64,000 nt of DNA, from contig NC_133293.1 in assembly GCF_005239225.2 (NCBI RefSeq), forward strand, positions 2,914,001 through 2,978,000, given 5' to 3'. Of this stretch, positions 21,869 through 35,455 are shown piece after piece. Below the pieces are notes generated by a model. It did not search any database. It saw only the letters and a program-made list of their open reading frames with translations, and was not told where the DNA came from. This DNA is from Populus alba (lineage: Eukaryota > Streptophyta > Magnoliopsida > Malpighiales > Salicaceae). Every line of letters begins with the position of its first letter. Within the stretch, counting starts at the first letter, position 1. The translations under genes and the position numbers were made by a program.

Positions 21869-24800
21869 CACATCAAAAACATTTTAGAGCGATCCAACGG
21901 TTGGATCTATAGTTATGGATCTTTTGGGCCGGTACTCTTGTCGTGTCGGTGGTATTGCCCGACAGGATGTCGACTATGAGGAGTACCGAGTCCACGCTAC
22001 TCCATGTAAAAGAGCCTAAGGAAACTAGTGAAAAATATTTTAGAGCAATTCAACGGTCGGATCTATAGTTATGGACCTTTTGGGCCAGTACTCTTGTCGT
22101 GTCGGTGGTATTGCCCGACAAGACGTCGTCTGCGTGGAGTACCGATTCCACGCTACTCCATGTAAAACAGCCTTCGAAAACTCCAAAAAAACATTTTAGA
22201 GCGATCCAACGGTTGGATCTATAGTTATGGACCTTTTGGGCCGGTACTCTGGTCGAGTTGGTGGTGTAGCCCAACCGAACGTCGTTGTCGTGGAGTACCG
22301 ATTCCATTTTAATCCTAGTAAAATAGTCTACGGAAACTCGAGCAAAAAATTTTAGAGCGATCAATGGTCGGATCTTTAGTTATGGACCTTATGAGCCGAC
22401 ACTCTAGTCGTGTCGGTGGTATTGCCCGACCGGACGTTGTCTGCGTGTAGTACCGATTCTGCGCTACTCCTTGTAAAACAGGCTACAGAAACTAGTGAAA
22501 AAAATTTTAGAGTGATCGAACGGTCGGATGTTTAGTTATAGACCTTTTGAGCCGGCACTCTAGTCGAGTCGGTGGTATTGCCCGACCGGACGTCGTCTGC
22601 GTGGAGTACCGATTCCACATTACTCCATGTAAAAGAGCCTATGGAAACTCGTGAAAAACATTTTAGAGCGATCCAACGGTCGGATCTATAGTTATGGACC
22701 TTTTGGGTCGGTACCCGGGTCGTGTTCGTGGTATTGTCAGACCGTACGTCTTCAACGTGGAGTACCGAGTCCATGCTACTCCATGTAAAACAGCCTTCGA
22801 AAACACCTGAAAAACATTTTAGAGCGATCCAACGGTCGTATCTATAGTTATGGATGTTTTGGGCTGGTACTCTTGTCGTGTCGGTGGTATTGCCCGACCG
22901 GACGTCGACTGCGAGGAGTACCGAGTCCACACTTCTCCATGTAAAACAGCCTCCGAAAACTTGTGAAAAATATTTTAAAGCGATCCAACGGTCGGATCTA
23001 TAGTTATGGACCTTTTGGGCCGGTACTCTTTTCGTTTCGGTGGTATTGCCCTACTGGACGTCGACTGCGAGGAGTACCGAGTCCACGCTACACCATGAAA
23101 AACAGCCTCTGGAAACTCCTCAAAAACATTTTATAGCGATCCAACGGTCGGATCTATAGTTATGGACCTTTTGGGCTTGTACTATAGTCATGTAGGTGGT
23201 ATGGCCCGACCGGAAGTCAATTGCGTGGAGTACCGATTCCACTCTACTCCATGTAAAAGAGCCTAAGGAAACTCGTGATAAACATTTTAAAGTGATCCAA
23301 CGGTCGGATCTATAGTTATGGATCTTTTAGGCCTATACCCTAGTCATGTCCGTGGTATTGTTCGATCGTACGTCATCGGCATGGGGTACCGAGTCCATGC
23401 TACTCCATGTAAAACAGCCTCCGAAAACACCTGAAAAACATTTTAGAGCGATCCCACGGTCGGATCTATAGTTATGGACCTTTTGGGCATGTACTATAGT
23501 CATGTAGGTGTTATGGCCCGACAGGACGTCGTCTGCGTGGAGTACTGATTCCATGCTACTCCATGTAAAACAGCCTTTGAAAACTCCAAAAAAACATTTT
23601 AGAGCGATACAACGGTCGGATCTATAGTTATGGACCTTTTGGGCCTATACTATAGTCGTGTAGGTGGTATGTCCTCATCGGAAGTCATCAGCGTGGAGTA
23701 TCGATTCCACCCTACTCCTTGTAAAACAGCCTACTGAAACTCGTGAAAACCAATTCCACGCTACTCCATGTAACACATCCTACGGAAACTCATGAAAATT
23801 TTTTTTAGAGTAATCCAACAATCGGATCTATAGTTATGGACCTTTTGGGCAGGTACTTTTATCACGTCGGAGGTGTAGCCCGACCGGACATCGTTGGCGT
23901 GGAGTACTGATTCCAGGTTACTCCTTGTAAAACAGCCTATGGAAATTCGTGCAAAACATTTTAGAGCGATCCAATGCTTAGATCTTTAGTTAAGGACCTT
24001 TTGACCTGGTATTCTAGTCGTGTTAGTGGGATTGCCTGACCGGACATCCTCTGCGTGACATACCGATTTCACGCTACTCCATGTAAAACAGCCTCCGAAA
24101 ACTCCTGAAAAACATTGTAGAGCGATCCAATGGTCGAATCTATAGTTATTAACCTTTTGGCCCGTTACTCAGGTCGTATTAGTGATAGGGCCTGACCGGA
24201 TGTCGTTGGTGCGGAGTACCGATTCCATGCTCCTTCAAGCAAAGCAGCCTCCAAAAACACTTGAAAGAAATTTTAGCGCAATCAAGCGATCAAATCTATA
24301 GTTATGGACCTTATGGGCCGGTACCCTGGTTGTGTCCATGGTATTGCCCGACCGGACGTCTTTGGAGTGGAGTATCGATTCCACGCTACTCCTTGTAAAA
24401 CAGCCTCTAGAAACTCCTAAAATACATTTTAGAGTGATCCACCGGTCGGATCTATAGTTCTAGATGATTTTGGCCGGTAGTATAGTCGTGTAGGCGATAT
24501 GGCCTGAGCGGACGTTGTCGGCATGGAGTACCCATTCAACGCTACTCCTTGTAAAACATCCTACGGAAACTAGTGAAAAACATTTTAGAGCGATCCAACA
24601 GCCGATCTTTAGTTATGGACCTTTTGGGCCTATACTATAGTCGCGTAGGTGGTGTGGCCAGGCCAGACGTCGTCAGCATGTAGTTCCCAATCTACACTAC
24701 TCCTTGTAAAACAGCCTATTGAAACTCGTGAAAAAACTTTTAGAGCGATCGAACGGTAGGATCTTTAGTTATGCACCTTTTGAGCCGATACTCTAGTCAT

Positions 24801-27800
24801 GTCGGTGGTATAGCCCGACCGGACGTCGTCTGCGTGGAGTACCGATTCCACGCTACTCCATGTAAAAGAGCCTATGGAAACTCGTGAAAACATTTTAAAG
24901 CGACCTAACGGTCGGATCTATAGTTATGGACCTTTTGGGCCGGTACTCTTGTCGTGTCGGTGGTATAGCCAAACCCGACGTCGTCGGCGTGGAGTACCGA
25001 TTCCATGCTACTCCTCGTCAAACAACCTAGTGAAACTCGTGAAAAAACTTTTAGAGGAAATGAACGGTTTAGATCTTTAGTTATGGACCTTTTGAGCTGG
25101 TACTCTAATCGTGTCAGAGGTATTGCCCGATCGGACATCGTCGGAGTGGAGTATTGAGTCCACGCTAATCCATGTAAAAGAGCCTATGAAAACTCGTGAA
25201 AAACATTTTAGAGCGATCCAACGGTCGGATCTATAGTTATGGACCTTTTTGGCCAGTACTCTGGTCGTGACGGTGGTATTGCCCAACCGGACGTCGACTG
25301 CGTGGAGTACCGATTCCACGCTACTCCATGTAAAAGAGCCTAAGGAAACTCGTGAAAAACATTTTAGAGCGATCCAATGGTCGGATCTATAGTTATGGAC
25401 CTTTTGGGGCGGTACCCTAGTTGTGTCCGGGGTATTGTCTGAACGTACGTCGTTGGCATGAAGTACCGAGTCCACGCTACTCCATTTAAAACAGCGTCCG
25501 AAAACACCTGAAAAACATTTTAGAGCGATCCAACGGTCGGATCTATAGTTATGGACCTTTTGGGTCGGTACTCTTGTCGTGTCGGTGGTATTTCCCGATC
25601 GGACATCGTCTACGTGGAGTAGTGAGTCCATGCTACTCCATGTAAAATAGCCTCCGGAAACTCCTAAAAAATATTTTAGAGCGATCCAATGGTCGGATCT
25701 ATAGTTATGGACCTTTTTGGCCGGTACTCTAGTCGTGTAGGTGGTATTGCCCAACCGTACATCGTCGCCGTGGAATACCGATTCCACGCTACTACATGTA
25801 AAATAGCCTTCAAAAACTCCTGAAAAACATTTTACCGCGATCCAACGGTCGGATCTATAGTTATGGACCTTTTGGGCCGGTACTTTGGTCATGTCAGTGG
25901 TATAGCTCGACCGAACGTCGACGTGGAGTACCAATTCCACGCTACGCCTTGTAAAACAGCCTACTGAAACTCGTGAAGAAAATTTTAGAGCGATCGAACG
26001 GTTGGATCTTTAGTTGTGCACCTTTTGAGCCGGTACTCTAGTCATGTCGGTGGTATTGCCCGACTGGACGGTGTTTGCGTGGAGTAACGATTCCACGCTA
26101 CTCCACGTAAAACAGCCTCCGGAAACTCTTGAAAAACATTTTAGAGCGATCCAACGGTCAGATCTATAGTTATGGAACTTTTGGGCAGGTACTATAGTCA
26201 TGTAGATTGTATGGCCTGACCGGACGTCATCGGCATGGAGTACCCATTCTACGCTACTCCTTGTAAAACAACATACGGAAACTCCTGGAAAAAAAAAAAT
26301 TAGAGCGATCCAACTGTCGGATCTTTAGTTATAGACCTTTTGAGCCGGTACTCTAGTCGTGTTGGTGGTATTGCCCGACCAGACACCGTCTGCGTGGAGT
26401 TCCAAGTCGACGCTACTCCATGTAAAACAACCTCTAAAAACTCCTGAAAAACATTTTAGAGGGATCCAACGGTCAGATCTATAGTTTTGTACCTTTTGGG
26501 CCGGTACTTTGGTCTCGTCGGAGGTGTAGCCCGACCGGATGTCGTCAGCGTGGAGTACCGATTTCAGGTTACTCCTTGTAAAACAGCCCATAGAAACTCG
26601 TGCAAAAAATTTTAGAGCGATCCAATGGTCGGATCTTTAGTTATGGACCTTTTAACCTGCTCCTCCATGTAAAACAGCCTCCGGAAACTCCTGAAAAACA
26701 TTCTAGAGCAATCCAACGGTCGAATCTATATGTATGGACCTGTTGGCCTGTTACTCTTATCGTGTCGGCAAGATGGCCTAACCATATGTCGTCGGCGCAG
26801 AGTACTGATTCCAAGCTACTCCAAGGAAAACATCTCCAAAAACTCCTGAAAAACATTTTAGCGCGATCCAACAGTCGGATCTTTAGTTATGGTGCTTTTG
26901 GGCCGATGCCCTGGTCATGTCCATGATATTCCCCGACCGGACATCATCGGAGTGGAGAACCGGTTCCACGCTACTCCTTGTAAAACAACCTCTAGAAACT
27001 CCTAAAAAATATTTTAGAGCGATCCAACAGTCGGATCTATAGTTATAGACCTTTTGGGCCGGTACGCTTGGTATTGCCCGACCAAAAGTCGTCTGACCAG
27101 ACATCATCTGCGTGGAGTACCGATTCCACGCTACTCCATGTAAAAGAGCCTATGGAAACTAGTGAAAAACATTTTAGAGCGATCCAACGGTCGGATCTAT
27201 AGTGATAGACCTTTTGGGCCAATACCCTGGTCGTGTCAGTGGTATAGCCCGACCGGACATCGTCGGTGTGGAGTACCGATTCCATGCTACTCCTTGGAAA
27301 ACAGCTTACTGAAACTCTTGAAAAAAATTTTAGAGCGATTGAACGGTCGGATCTTTAGTTATGAACCTTTTGAGCCGGCACTCTAGTCGTGTCGATGGTA
27401 TTGCCCGACTGAACGTTGTCTGCGTGGAGCACCGATTCCACGCTACTCAATGTAAAAGAGCCTACGAAAACACGTGAAAACAAATTTTAGAGCGATCCAA
27501 AGGTCGGATCTATAGTTATGGACCTTCTGGGCCGGTAATCTGGTCGTGTCGGTGGTGTAGCCCAACCGGACGTCGTCGGTGTGGAGTACCGATTCCATGT
27601 TACTCCTTGTAAAATAGCCAAAGGAAACTCGTGCAAAAAATTTTAGAGCGATCAAATGGTCGGATCTTTAGTTATGGACCTTTTGACCCGGAATTCTAGT
27701 TGTGTCAATGGTATTGCCCGACCAGACATCCTCCGTGTGTCGTACTGATTCCACGCTCCTCCATGTAAAATAGCCTCTGGAAACTCCTGAAAAACATTGT

Positions 27801-30800
27801 AAAGCGATCAACGGTTGGATCTATAGTTATGGACCTTGACCCGTTACTCTAGTCATGTCGGTGCTATTGCCTGATCTGATGTCGTCGGTGCGGAGTACCG
27901 ATTCAAAGCTACTCCAAGTAAAATAGCCTCCAAAAACTCCTAAAAAACATTTTAGTGCGATCCAACGGTCGGATCTTTAGTTATGGAGTTTTTGGGTCAG
28001 TACCCTAGTTATGTCCGTGATATACCACGACCGAACATCATCTGAGTGGAGTACCAGTTCCATGCTACTCTTTGTAAAACAACCTACGGAAACTCGTGTA
28101 AAACATTTTAGATCGATCCAATGGTTGGATCTTTAGTTATGGACCTTTTGACCCGGTATTCTGGTCGTGTCGGTGGTATTGCCTGACCGGACGTCATTTG
28201 CGTGGAGTACCGATTCCACGTTACTCCATGTAAAACAGCCTCCGGAAACTTCTGAAAAACATTTTAGGGTGATCCACCGGTTGGATCTATAGTTCTGGAC
28301 GTTTAGGGCCGGTGGTATATTCGTGTGGGTGGTATGGCCAGATTGGACGTTATCGATATGGAGTTCCCATTCTACGCTACTCCTTGTAAGACAACCTACT
28401 GAAACTCGTGAAAAAAATTTTAGAGCGATCCAACAGTTGGATCTTTAGTTATGGACCATTTGAGCCGGTACTCTAGTCGTGTCGGTGATATTGCCTGACC
28501 AGACATCATCTGCGTGGAGTACCGATTCCACGCTACTCCATGTAAAAGAGCCTATGGAAACTAGTGAAAAACATTTTAGAGTGATCCAACGGTCGGATCT
28601 ATAGTGATAGACCTTTTGGGCTGGTACCCTGGTCGTTTTAGTGGTATGGCCCGACCGGACGTCATTGGCGTGGAGTACCGATTCCACACTACTCCTTGGA
28701 AAACAGCCTACTGAAACTTGTGAAAAAAATTTTAGAGCGATCGAATGGTCGGATCTTTAGTTATGAACCTTTTAAGCCGGTACTCTAGTCATGTCGGTGG
28801 TATTGCCCGACCAGACGTCGTCTGCGTGGAGTACCGAGTCCACGCTACTTCATGTAAAACAGCCTTCGAAAGCACCTAAAAAACATTTTAGAGTGATCCA
28901 ACGGTCGGATCTATAGTTATGGACCTTTTGCGCCGGTACACTTGTCGTGTCGGTGGTATTGCTCGATAGAACGTCGTCTGCGTGGAGTACCGAGTCAACG
29001 CTACTCCTTGTAAAACATCCTCTGGAAACTCCTGAAAAAGATTTTAGAGCGATCCAACAATCGGATCTATACTTATGAACCTTTTTTGCTGGTACTCTGG
29101 TCGTGTCGGTGGTATTGCCCGACCTGACGTCGTCGGTGTGGAGTATCGATTCCACGCTACACCTTGTGAAACAACCTATTGAAATTTTAGAGCGATCGAA
29201 CGGTTGGATATTTAGTTACGGGCCTTTTGGCCCGTTACTCTTGTCGTGTCGGTGGTATTGCCCAACCGGATGTCAACGGCGTGGAGTACAGATTCCAAGC
29301 TACTACAAGCAAAACAAGCTCCAAAAACTCCTAAAAAACATTTTAGCGCGATCCAACGGTCGGATCTTTAGTTATGGAGCTTTTGGGCCGGTACCCTTGT
29401 CATGTCTGTGATATTCCACGATCGGACATCATCGGAGTGGAGTACCGGTTCCACACTACTCCTTTTAAAATAGACTCTAGAAACTCCTGAAAAATATTTT
29501 AGAGCGATCCAACGGTCGGATCTATAGTTATGGACCTTTTGGCCCATTACTCTTGTCGTGTCGGTGGTATTGCCCAATTGGATGTCGTCGGCGCAGAGTA
29601 CAGATTCCAAGCTACTACAAAACAAGCTCCGAAAACTCCTAAAAAACATTTTAGCGCGATCCAACGGTAGGATCTATAGTTATGGACCTTTTGGCCCGGT
29701 ATTCTGCTCGTGTCGGTAACATTCCCAGACCGAACGCCGTCGGTGCGAATTATCGATTCCACGCTACTCCATCTTGAACAGCCTCCAAAAACTCTTGAAA
29801 AATATTTTAGAGTGATACAACGATCTGATCTATAGTTATGGACCATTCGGGCCGGTTCTCTGGTCGTGTCCGTGGTATTACCCGACCGTACATCGTCAAC
29901 GTGGAGTACCGATTCCACTATACTCCATGTAAAACAGCTTCCGGAAACTCCTGAAAAACATTTTAGAGCGATTAAACGGTCGGATCTATAGTTATGGACC
30001 TTTGGGGTCGGAACTCTTGTTGTGTCAGTGGTATTGCCCAACCAGACGTTGTAAGCTTGGAGTACCGATTCCATGTTACTCCTAGTAAAACAGCCTATGG
30101 AAACTTGTGCAATACATTTTAGAGAGATCTAATGGTTGGATCTTTAGTTATGGACCTTTTGACCCGGTATTCTGGTTGTGGTGGTGGTATTGCTTGATTG
30201 GACGTCCTCTGCGTGGAGTACCGATTCCATGCTACTCCATGTAAAACAGCCTTCGAAAACTCCTGAAAAACATTTTAGAGCGATCCAACAGTAGGATCTA
30301 TAGTTATTGACCTTTTGGCTCGTTACTCTGGTCGTGTCGGGGCTATTGCCTGACCGGATGTCGTCGTTGCGGAGTACCGATTCCAAGCTACTCCAAGTAA
30401 AAAGCCTCTGAAAACTACTGAAAAATATTTTAGCGCGATCCAACGGTCGGATCTATAGTTATGGACCTTTTTGGCCGGTACCCTAGTCTTGTCTGTGGTA
30501 TTGTCCGACTGTACGTCGTCGACGTGGAGTATGTGTGGAGTACCGAGTCCACACTACTCCATGGAAAACAGCCTCCGGAAACTCCTGAAAAACATTTTAG
30601 AGCGATCCAATGGTCGGATCTTTAGTTATGGACCTTTGGACCTGATATTCTGGTCATGTCGGTGGTATTGCCAGACCAGACGTCCTCTGCGTGGAGTACC
30701 AATTCCAGCTACTCCATGTAAAACAGCCTCCAGAAACTTTTGAAAAAAATTTTAGAGCGGTCCAATGGTCGGATCTATAGTTAAGGACCTTTTGGCTCGT

Positions 30801-31726
30801 TACTCTGGTCGTGTCGATGTTATTGCTTGACCGGATGTCATCGACGCGGAGTACCGATTCCAAGCAACTCCAAGTAAAAAGCCTCCAAAAACTCCTAAAA
30901 AATATTTTAGCGCGATCCAACGGTCGAATCTATAGTTATGGACCTTTTAGGCCAGTACCCTAGTCCTGTCCGTGGTATTGTCTGATCGTACATCGTCAGC
31001 GGGGAGTACCTAGTCCACGCTACTCCATGTAAAACATCCTCTGGAAACTCCTGAAAAACATTTTAGAGCGATGCAACGGGCGGATCTATAGTTATGGACC
31101 TTTTGGGCCGGTACTCTTGTCGTGTCGGTGGCATTGCCCGACTGGACGTCGTCTGCGTGGAGTACCGAGTCCACGCTACTCCATATAAAACAACTGAAAA
31201 ACATTTTAGAGCGATCTAACGGTCGTATCTATAGTTATGGACCTTTTTGGCCGATACGCTGGTCGTGTCGATGATATTGCCCGACCAGACGTCATCAGCG
31301 TGGAGTACCACTTCCATGCTACTCCTTGTAAAATAATCTACGAAAACTCGTGAAAAAAATTTTAGATCGAACCAACGGTCGGATCTTTAGTTTTGGACCT
31401 TTTGAGCTGGTATTCTAGTCATGTTGGTGGTATTGCCCAATCAGACGACGTCGGGGTGGAGTACCGAGTCCAAGCCACTCCATGTAGAACCGCCTCCTAA
31501 GACTCCTGAAAAATATTTTAGAGCGATCCAACGGTCGGATATTTAGTTATTGACCTTTTGAGCCGGTACTCTAGTCGTGTCAGTGGTATTGCCTGACCGG
31601 ACGTCGTCTGCGTGGAGTACCAAGTCCACTCTACTCCATGTAAAACATCCTCTGGATACTCCTGAAAAACATTTTAGAGCGATCCAACGGTTGGATCTTT
31701 AGTTATTGACCTTTTGAGCCGGTACT
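21869..31726. repeat. Satellite 2 array, block a (156-bp monomer)
   Basis: About 63 tandem monomers of 156 bp; 'gatccaacgg'-type starts fall at 21891, 22047 and 22203. The consensus carries 'ttttagagcgatccaacgg', 'tcggatctatagttatgg', 'ccttttgggccggtactct', 'ggtattgcccgaccggacg', 'gagtaccgattccacgct' and 'actccatgtaaaacagcc'. The monomer equals 52 codons, so the minus strand stays open over several copies (e.g. 25077-25940). This is a length effect, not coding evidence. Satellite 2 shares no overall similarity with satellite 1. Confidence 0.93.
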
Positions 31727-32400
31727 TGATTAGTACTTAAAAGTGCATGTTTATCAAGGTTTTATATCATCATTTTGCACTTGAAGTATCAATAACTCCT
31801 TAACTAAAGCATGTTTTATAATAACAAGTTTGATAATATAAGATACCTTAATTTATGGTAAATGTTCATCTTAAATGCAGGCCTATCACATAAATAAAAG
31901 GATTGAATGATGATTTTAAGTATTGAAAGTGAAAGGACAAAGAGATGGCCAAACTTAGAAAAGAGATGTTGGTGTAGTCCAAACCGGAATGTTGCTCGGT
32001 AATTGGATCATATCTAGAGCTCTAGATCTCGGATTTAGGTCCATTTTATATGGATGGAAAGGTAAGACAAAGGCCTATAACTTTATGAGGAGCCCAAGAT
32101 TTAAAAAGGTCATTTTGAAGTCCAAATTGAAGGAACAACGAAGAAGTCCGAAGCTGTCCTGCAGCCCAGACACTATTTAATGTTCAGCCCATATCTTGAG
32201 TTCTAGAAGTCCAAATGACCTCATCTTTTTTTTGTTGGAAAGCTGAGACAATTTCCTAGAACTTTCTTGAGGATTCTGGGCAAAATATTATGTTAGCAAT
32301 GACATCTTATTCAGACAAGAAGATAAGGATTGTCACCAAGTCAAGATGTGGCCACCCACTCATCAATTAGTTAACAAATCAATAGTTCCAAATTTTGGCC

Positions 32401-32408
32401 TATAAAAG
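32401..32408 (+). promoter_or_regulatory. TATA box of 5' LTR, copy B
   Basis: TATAAAAG followed by 'gaggcacttaccatg', conserved in every LTR of the family. Likely start of the genomic transcript downstream. Confidence 0.65.
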
Positions 32409-33132
32409 GAGGCACTTACCATGTATTGAGGCATCTTAGTTTTCAGATCAAGATCATGCTCTTGCTTTCTCTCTTTGTATTGCTTATTTTTTGCTTTCAT
32501 TAATATCAAGTTTATGCACTTCATTTCCTTTCCTTTACTTAGTTAACTTTTTTCTCATTTATGTTCTTATCTTGTTCATCTATGTTTCTTTCTTTTATTA
32601 TGTTTAGCTAAGTTAATTATGTCAAGGTGAAAAGGGTACACTAATGGTGTAAGAATAAGTATAATATAAACTTAACATGGACCTTAACGTTGGATACTAA
32701 CATGTTTTATATTTGTTATCTTGTTCACTTTTAATACTTTGCTTGTTAAATGGTTAATCTAGATTTATGTTGTATAACACTTGGTACAACAAATACTTGG
32801 TACTTTCATAGCCCATACTGTATGGTATAACCGACACCTGAGCTATGAAAGGAACTTGATTTGTTGTTAACATAAGTTATAATCATGAATGCCTGCCAAC
32901 ATTTACAAGTATTAGCTTTATTCGAATAAGATAACTAATGTAATCATGTTAACAATTTATTCGAATAAGTATTAGCTTTATGTGTGGTTTCCAATTGAGT
33001 AATAAGAGTTTATATTATACTTGTTTGAAGTACCATTAGTGGATCCTCTAACCTTGACATTTATTTTTATCGTTGTTTAATCCTTACATTAATCTTTCAT
33101 CTCAAAGTTCTCATTAATTTCTTCATCTTCTT

Positions 33133-33157
33133 GTTCTTTTATTACTACTACTACTTT

Positions 33158-33189
<32 letters not shown>

Positions 33190-33350
33190 TTACTATTAGT
33201 ATTATTATTATTATTATTATTATTTACATTCTGTTTATATTATATAATATATCTCTTTGATCTTTTCATAAACTCGGTATATAGGCTGGAAACCTATAAC
33301 CCGATCTTTTAGATCATTCTCAAGTGTAACAACGCCATGTACTGAGTATT

Positions 33351-33388
<38 letters not shown>

Positions 33389-33390
33389 CT
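33133..33390. repeat. Microsatellite cluster in 5' LTR of copy B
   Basis: (ACT)n at about 33143-33188, (ATT)n at about 33199-33226 and (TTG)n at about 33350-33388. Copy A has only an (ATA)n run here. Confidence 0.85.
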
Positions 33391-33513
33391 TGTTATTTAT
33401 AATTTATACAATTAACCTCTCTGTGGTTCGACCCCGGTCTTGCCGAGTTATTTATTACTTCGATGCTCCTGCACTTGGGAGAAGACATCAAGCTTTTGGT
33501 TGTGTCAAGTTTT

Positions 33514-33531
33514 TGGCGCCGTTGTCGGGGA
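33514..33531 (+). promoter_or_regulatory. Primer binding site (tRNA-Asp type), copy B
   Basis: TGGCGCCGTTGTCGGGGA, 6 bp after the LTR end. It matches the copy A site except for T at 33525 in place of C, which leaves one mismatch to tRNA-Asp. Confidence 0.85.
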
Positions 33532-33670
33532 GGTAAATTCTTGTATAAATTATAATATTTAATTTATTTTCTCTTTTCACTTTTCATTTTATCTAACTTT
33601 TGTTTTCTTTGTTTTGTTTTGTTTCTTTTTCTTCTATTTTCTTTTCTTCCTTTTATTCTCTTTTTACACG

Positions 33671-35455
33671 TGCATGCGAGTTTGGTCACGTACATTAAGT
33701 GGTAGACTTTATAGGGTATCCTCATCATTTTCAAAAAATATGGCTGAAAAAGATAATCAATCGCTCCATAATGAGAATAATGAGAATAACCGTATGAGAA
33801 CACTTAGAGACCACATGAATCCCACAAGAACAAGTGCACCCTCATGCATAGTTTTCTCTCCTGATGCATCGCATTTTAATTTTAAGACAAACATTATTCA
33901 ACTTTTACCTTCTTTTCATGGCTTAGACCTAGAAAATCCATACTTGCATTTAAGGGAATTTGAGGAAGTCTGTAATACCTATAATGACTCAAATTGTAGC
34001 ATGAACACCATTAGATTAAAGCTTTTTCCTTTTTCATTAAAAGATAAAGCTAAAACATGGCTATAAAATTTGAGACCAGGATCTATTCGTGCTTGGGATG
34101 AAATGCAACAACAATTTTTAAAGAAGTTTTTTCCGTCTCACAGAACAAACTCTTTCAAAAGACAAATCATCACTTCACTCAAAAACCAGGAGAAACATTT
34201 TACCAATGTTGGGATAGGTATCGAGATTTGCTTAATACTTGCCCTCATCATAGTTTTGAAACATGGAGATTGGTTTCACATTTTTATGAAGGTTTAACAC
34301 CTAGAGATAGGCAAATTGTTGAATTGATGTGCAATGGAACTTTCGAAGATAAAGACCCTAATGAAGCAATGGAATACATAGACTTGCTAGCCGAAAATGC
34401 TCAAAATTGGGACACCACAGGTACTTATGAGGCACCAAGTAAAACTCAACCTCATACATCTAGTGGAGGTATGCACAACCTTAGGGAAAATCATGACCTC
34501 CAAGCCAAGTTTGCATCTTTAGCTAGAAAAGTCGAAGCACTTGAATTGAAAAAGAGTGGTCAATTAAAATCTATTCAAGACATTGTGTGTCAAATATGTG
34601 AAACCAAGGAACACTCAACAAATGATTGTCCAACTTTGCCTTCTTTTAGGGAATGCCTCCATGAACAAGCCCATACTTTAAACAGTTTCTAAAGACCCAA
34701 CCATAACCCATACTCACAAACATATAACCCCGGTTGGAGAAATCACCCAAATTTCAGTTGGAAGAGTGATAGCAACAATGCACAAACTTCATAGCCACCG
34801 TTTCAAGCACACCATAATTTTCAAAATTCTCATGGATATGCACCTCCTTATGCTCCACCTCCTAGAAGAAATCTTGAGGAAACATTGCATGCATTCATTG
34901 AAAAGCAAGAGGTAATCAACACTCAACTTGCTCAAGACATGACAGATTTTAAAGATGCTCTTGCAAAATTGACATTTGCTCTCAGTTTCCAAGAGAAAGG
35001 TAAGTTTTCATCTCAACCACAACAAAATACAAAGGGGCAATACAATGTAAATGCGAGTAGTTTTGGAAGCCAACACATGGATCAAGTCAAATCAGTCATC
35101 ACTCTTCGTAGTGGTAAGGTTATTGAAAAACCCATTCTTGAACCTTGTGAGAAAGATGACGAGTCTATCTCTGAGGGTAAGGAAGGGGTTGAACTTGAAC
35201 ATTGCAAAGAAAAGGCTGATTCCCCGCCAGCACTTCCATTTCCTCATGCCATGACCAAACAAAGGAAAGTCAATCACAACTCTGAAATCTTTGAAACTTT
35301 CAAACAGGTAAGGATCAATATACCTTTGTTGGATGCTATTAAACAGGTACCTTCCTATGCTAAATTTTTGAAAGATCTATGCACTGTGAAGAGAAAACTG
35401 AATGTGAAAAAGAAAGCCTTTTTAGCCGAACAAACAGGTACCTTCCTATGCTAAA
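33671..35455 (+). pseudogene. gag: gag, copy B (stops and frameshifts)
   Basis: It begins at the ATG at 33671 (MRVWSRTLSG); a second in-frame ATG lies at 33740. The Gag core follows: FHGLDLENPYLHLREFEE, then LKLFPFSLKDKAKTWL. It is interrupted by an in-frame TAA near 34064. The frame continues (RPGSIRAWDEMQQQFLKKFF), shifts near 34215-34230, and then carries the zinc knuckle C-x2-C-x4-H-x4-C (CQICETKEHSTNDC). It stops again at about 34690 (TAA). The C-terminal part 34885-35454 contains MDQVKSVITLRSGK. The order of parts matches copy A, but the breaks differ, so they arose independently after transposition or during sequencing. Confidence 0.78.

Larger units (their letters stand above)
31727..33507 (+). 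repeat. 5' LTR of copy B
   Basis: 1781 bp from TGATTAG to TGTGTCA. It is about 200 bp longer than the LTRs of copy A because of extra sequence and microsatellites between about 33090 and 33390: (ACT)n, (ATT)n and (TTG)n runs around an 'ataggctggaaacctat' segment. A short segment around 32950-32985 is replaced by a second copy of 'ttattcgaataag...attagcttta'. Confidence 0.9.

Noticed and set aside
22050..31204. Long minus-strand open frames in satellite 2 as a repeat-protein gene family
   Set aside because: They repeat with the 156-bp monomer, start and stop at random monomers, and need no selection because the monomer is divisible by three. No promoter or consistent start is seen.
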